Source of the DNA: a virus
Virus record (IMG/VR): IMGVR_UViG_3300021197_000485
Span: 1-64,000 of that record
Length of the DNA stretch: 64,000 nucleotides
Direction: 5' to 3' (one strand)
In this document: positions 63,829-64,000 of the stretch, one piece after another
Layout: each line of letters opens with the position of its first letter
How positions within the stretch are numbered: the first letter of the stretch is position 1
Position numbers and translations under genes: made by a program
The notes under the pieces: generated by a model
Databases searched by the model: none
What the model was told of the DNA's origin: nothing
Seen by the model: the letters and a program-made list of their open reading frames with translations, nothing else

Positions 63829-63900
63829 TCCAAACGTAGGAGTTACGCATAGGACACCCGTCGATAACGGTGCAGCATAAATCCTACAGACATCCCTCGC
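63812..63900 (+). ncRNA. Candidate nested structured RNA
   Basis: GCGAGGGTCTG (63812-63822) pairs with CAGA-CAT-CCCTCGC (63887-63900, 3-nt bulge). Inside, GTAGGA (63836-63841) pairs with TCCTAC (63882-63887), sharing one base with the outer stem, and CACC/GGTG closes an apical loop. No open frame of note. Alternative pairing with the hairpin at 63801 is possible. Confidence 0.45.
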
Positions 63901-64000
63901 CAGAGGAACCCGCACAAGCCAGACCTGAGCGGTGAAGGATGGACGTTATCTGTATTGATAACACTAGGTGCTCTAACAGAGACTTGTGTAGACGACCGCC
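63901..64000 (+). other. Non-coding end of window
   Basis: No gene. A perfect GTTATC-TGTATT-GATAAC hairpin lies at 63945-63962 and a small CTCT-AAC-AGAG at 63971-63981. Confidence 0.35.

Noticed and set aside
1-64000. CRISPR arrays, integrase, transposons, rRNA
   Set aside because: No regularly spaced repeats, recombinase motifs, insertion-sequence ends or rRNA-like tracts were seen.
63901-64000. Window end joining window start to complete the split tRNA
   Set aside because: The last bases do not contain the GGAGGGG-type acceptor strand needed to complete the tRNA at position 1, so the window does not appear to close on itself.

Overview
This window looks like most of the genome of a lytic, T7-type podovirus (Caudoviricetes), probably infecting a Gram-negative and perhaps marine bacterium. 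The sequence shows a T7-like single-subunit RNA polymerase, a family A DNA polymerase, a primase-helicase, a T7-style portal/scaffold/capsid/tail-tube/fibre/terminase order, and tailed-phage ejection proteins. The marine host is an inference from the overall gene set (class II ribonucleotide reductase, sulfotransferase-like gene, DUF932 gene, SIO1/P60-like replication genes). I see no integrase, repressor, transposase, CRISPR array or rRNA. All confident genes are on the + strand. The window begins inside a tRNA, so it is a slice of a longer molecule.

Layout. 1-5.0 kb: tRNA end, a short structured leader, then about 16 small overlapping early genes with two good host sigma70-type promoters (445-473, 3622-3649), a DUF932 gene, and a GC-rich stem-loop. 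5.0-10.0 kb: T7-like RNA polymerase, small paralogs, metallophosphoesterase, ssDNA-binding protein, RusA-like resolvase. 10.04-10.33 kb: tRNA-Ile2(CAU), a structured spacer RNA, tRNA-Arg(UCU), tRNA-Leu(UAA), followed by two small membrane proteins. 10.9-19.1 kb: replication and nucleotide metabolism (primase-helicase, sulfotransferase-like protein, DNA polymerase, DUF4406, permuted-papain-like protein, dNMP kinase-like protein, 5'-3' exonuclease, class II RNR). 19.1-38.1 kb: morphogenesis (portal, capsid-associated paralogs, scaffold, major capsid protein, terminator, tail tube proteins, tail fibre, small terminase, six tiny lysine-rich proteins, large terminase). 38.2-59.8 kb: five ejection or internal virion proteins, ending in one 5012-residue protein.

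59.8-64.0 kb differs sharply. It is visibly richer in G+C, genes are separated by long leaders, and almost every gap is packed with stem-loops. Some stem-loops can hide or expose Shine-Dalgarno sites. There is also an AT-rich island with three copies of ACCTATAGT. The 641-residue protein here shows a weak but ordered match to single-subunit RNA polymerase motifs.

The most notable idea is that the 5012-residue ejection protein carries, in the middle, a set of motifs in the order and rough spacing of the N4-type virion RNA polymerase (R1903, D2009, R2202-x3-K2206-x7-Y2214, D2539), flanked by two HExxH zinc-protease-like motifs. If right, the phage carries both an intracellular T7-like polymerase and an injected one. 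The hairpins with 3-nt loops near 60.36-60.40 and 63.48 kb would then be natural candidates for hairpin promoters. This is inference from motif reading alone and needs profile searches or structure prediction.
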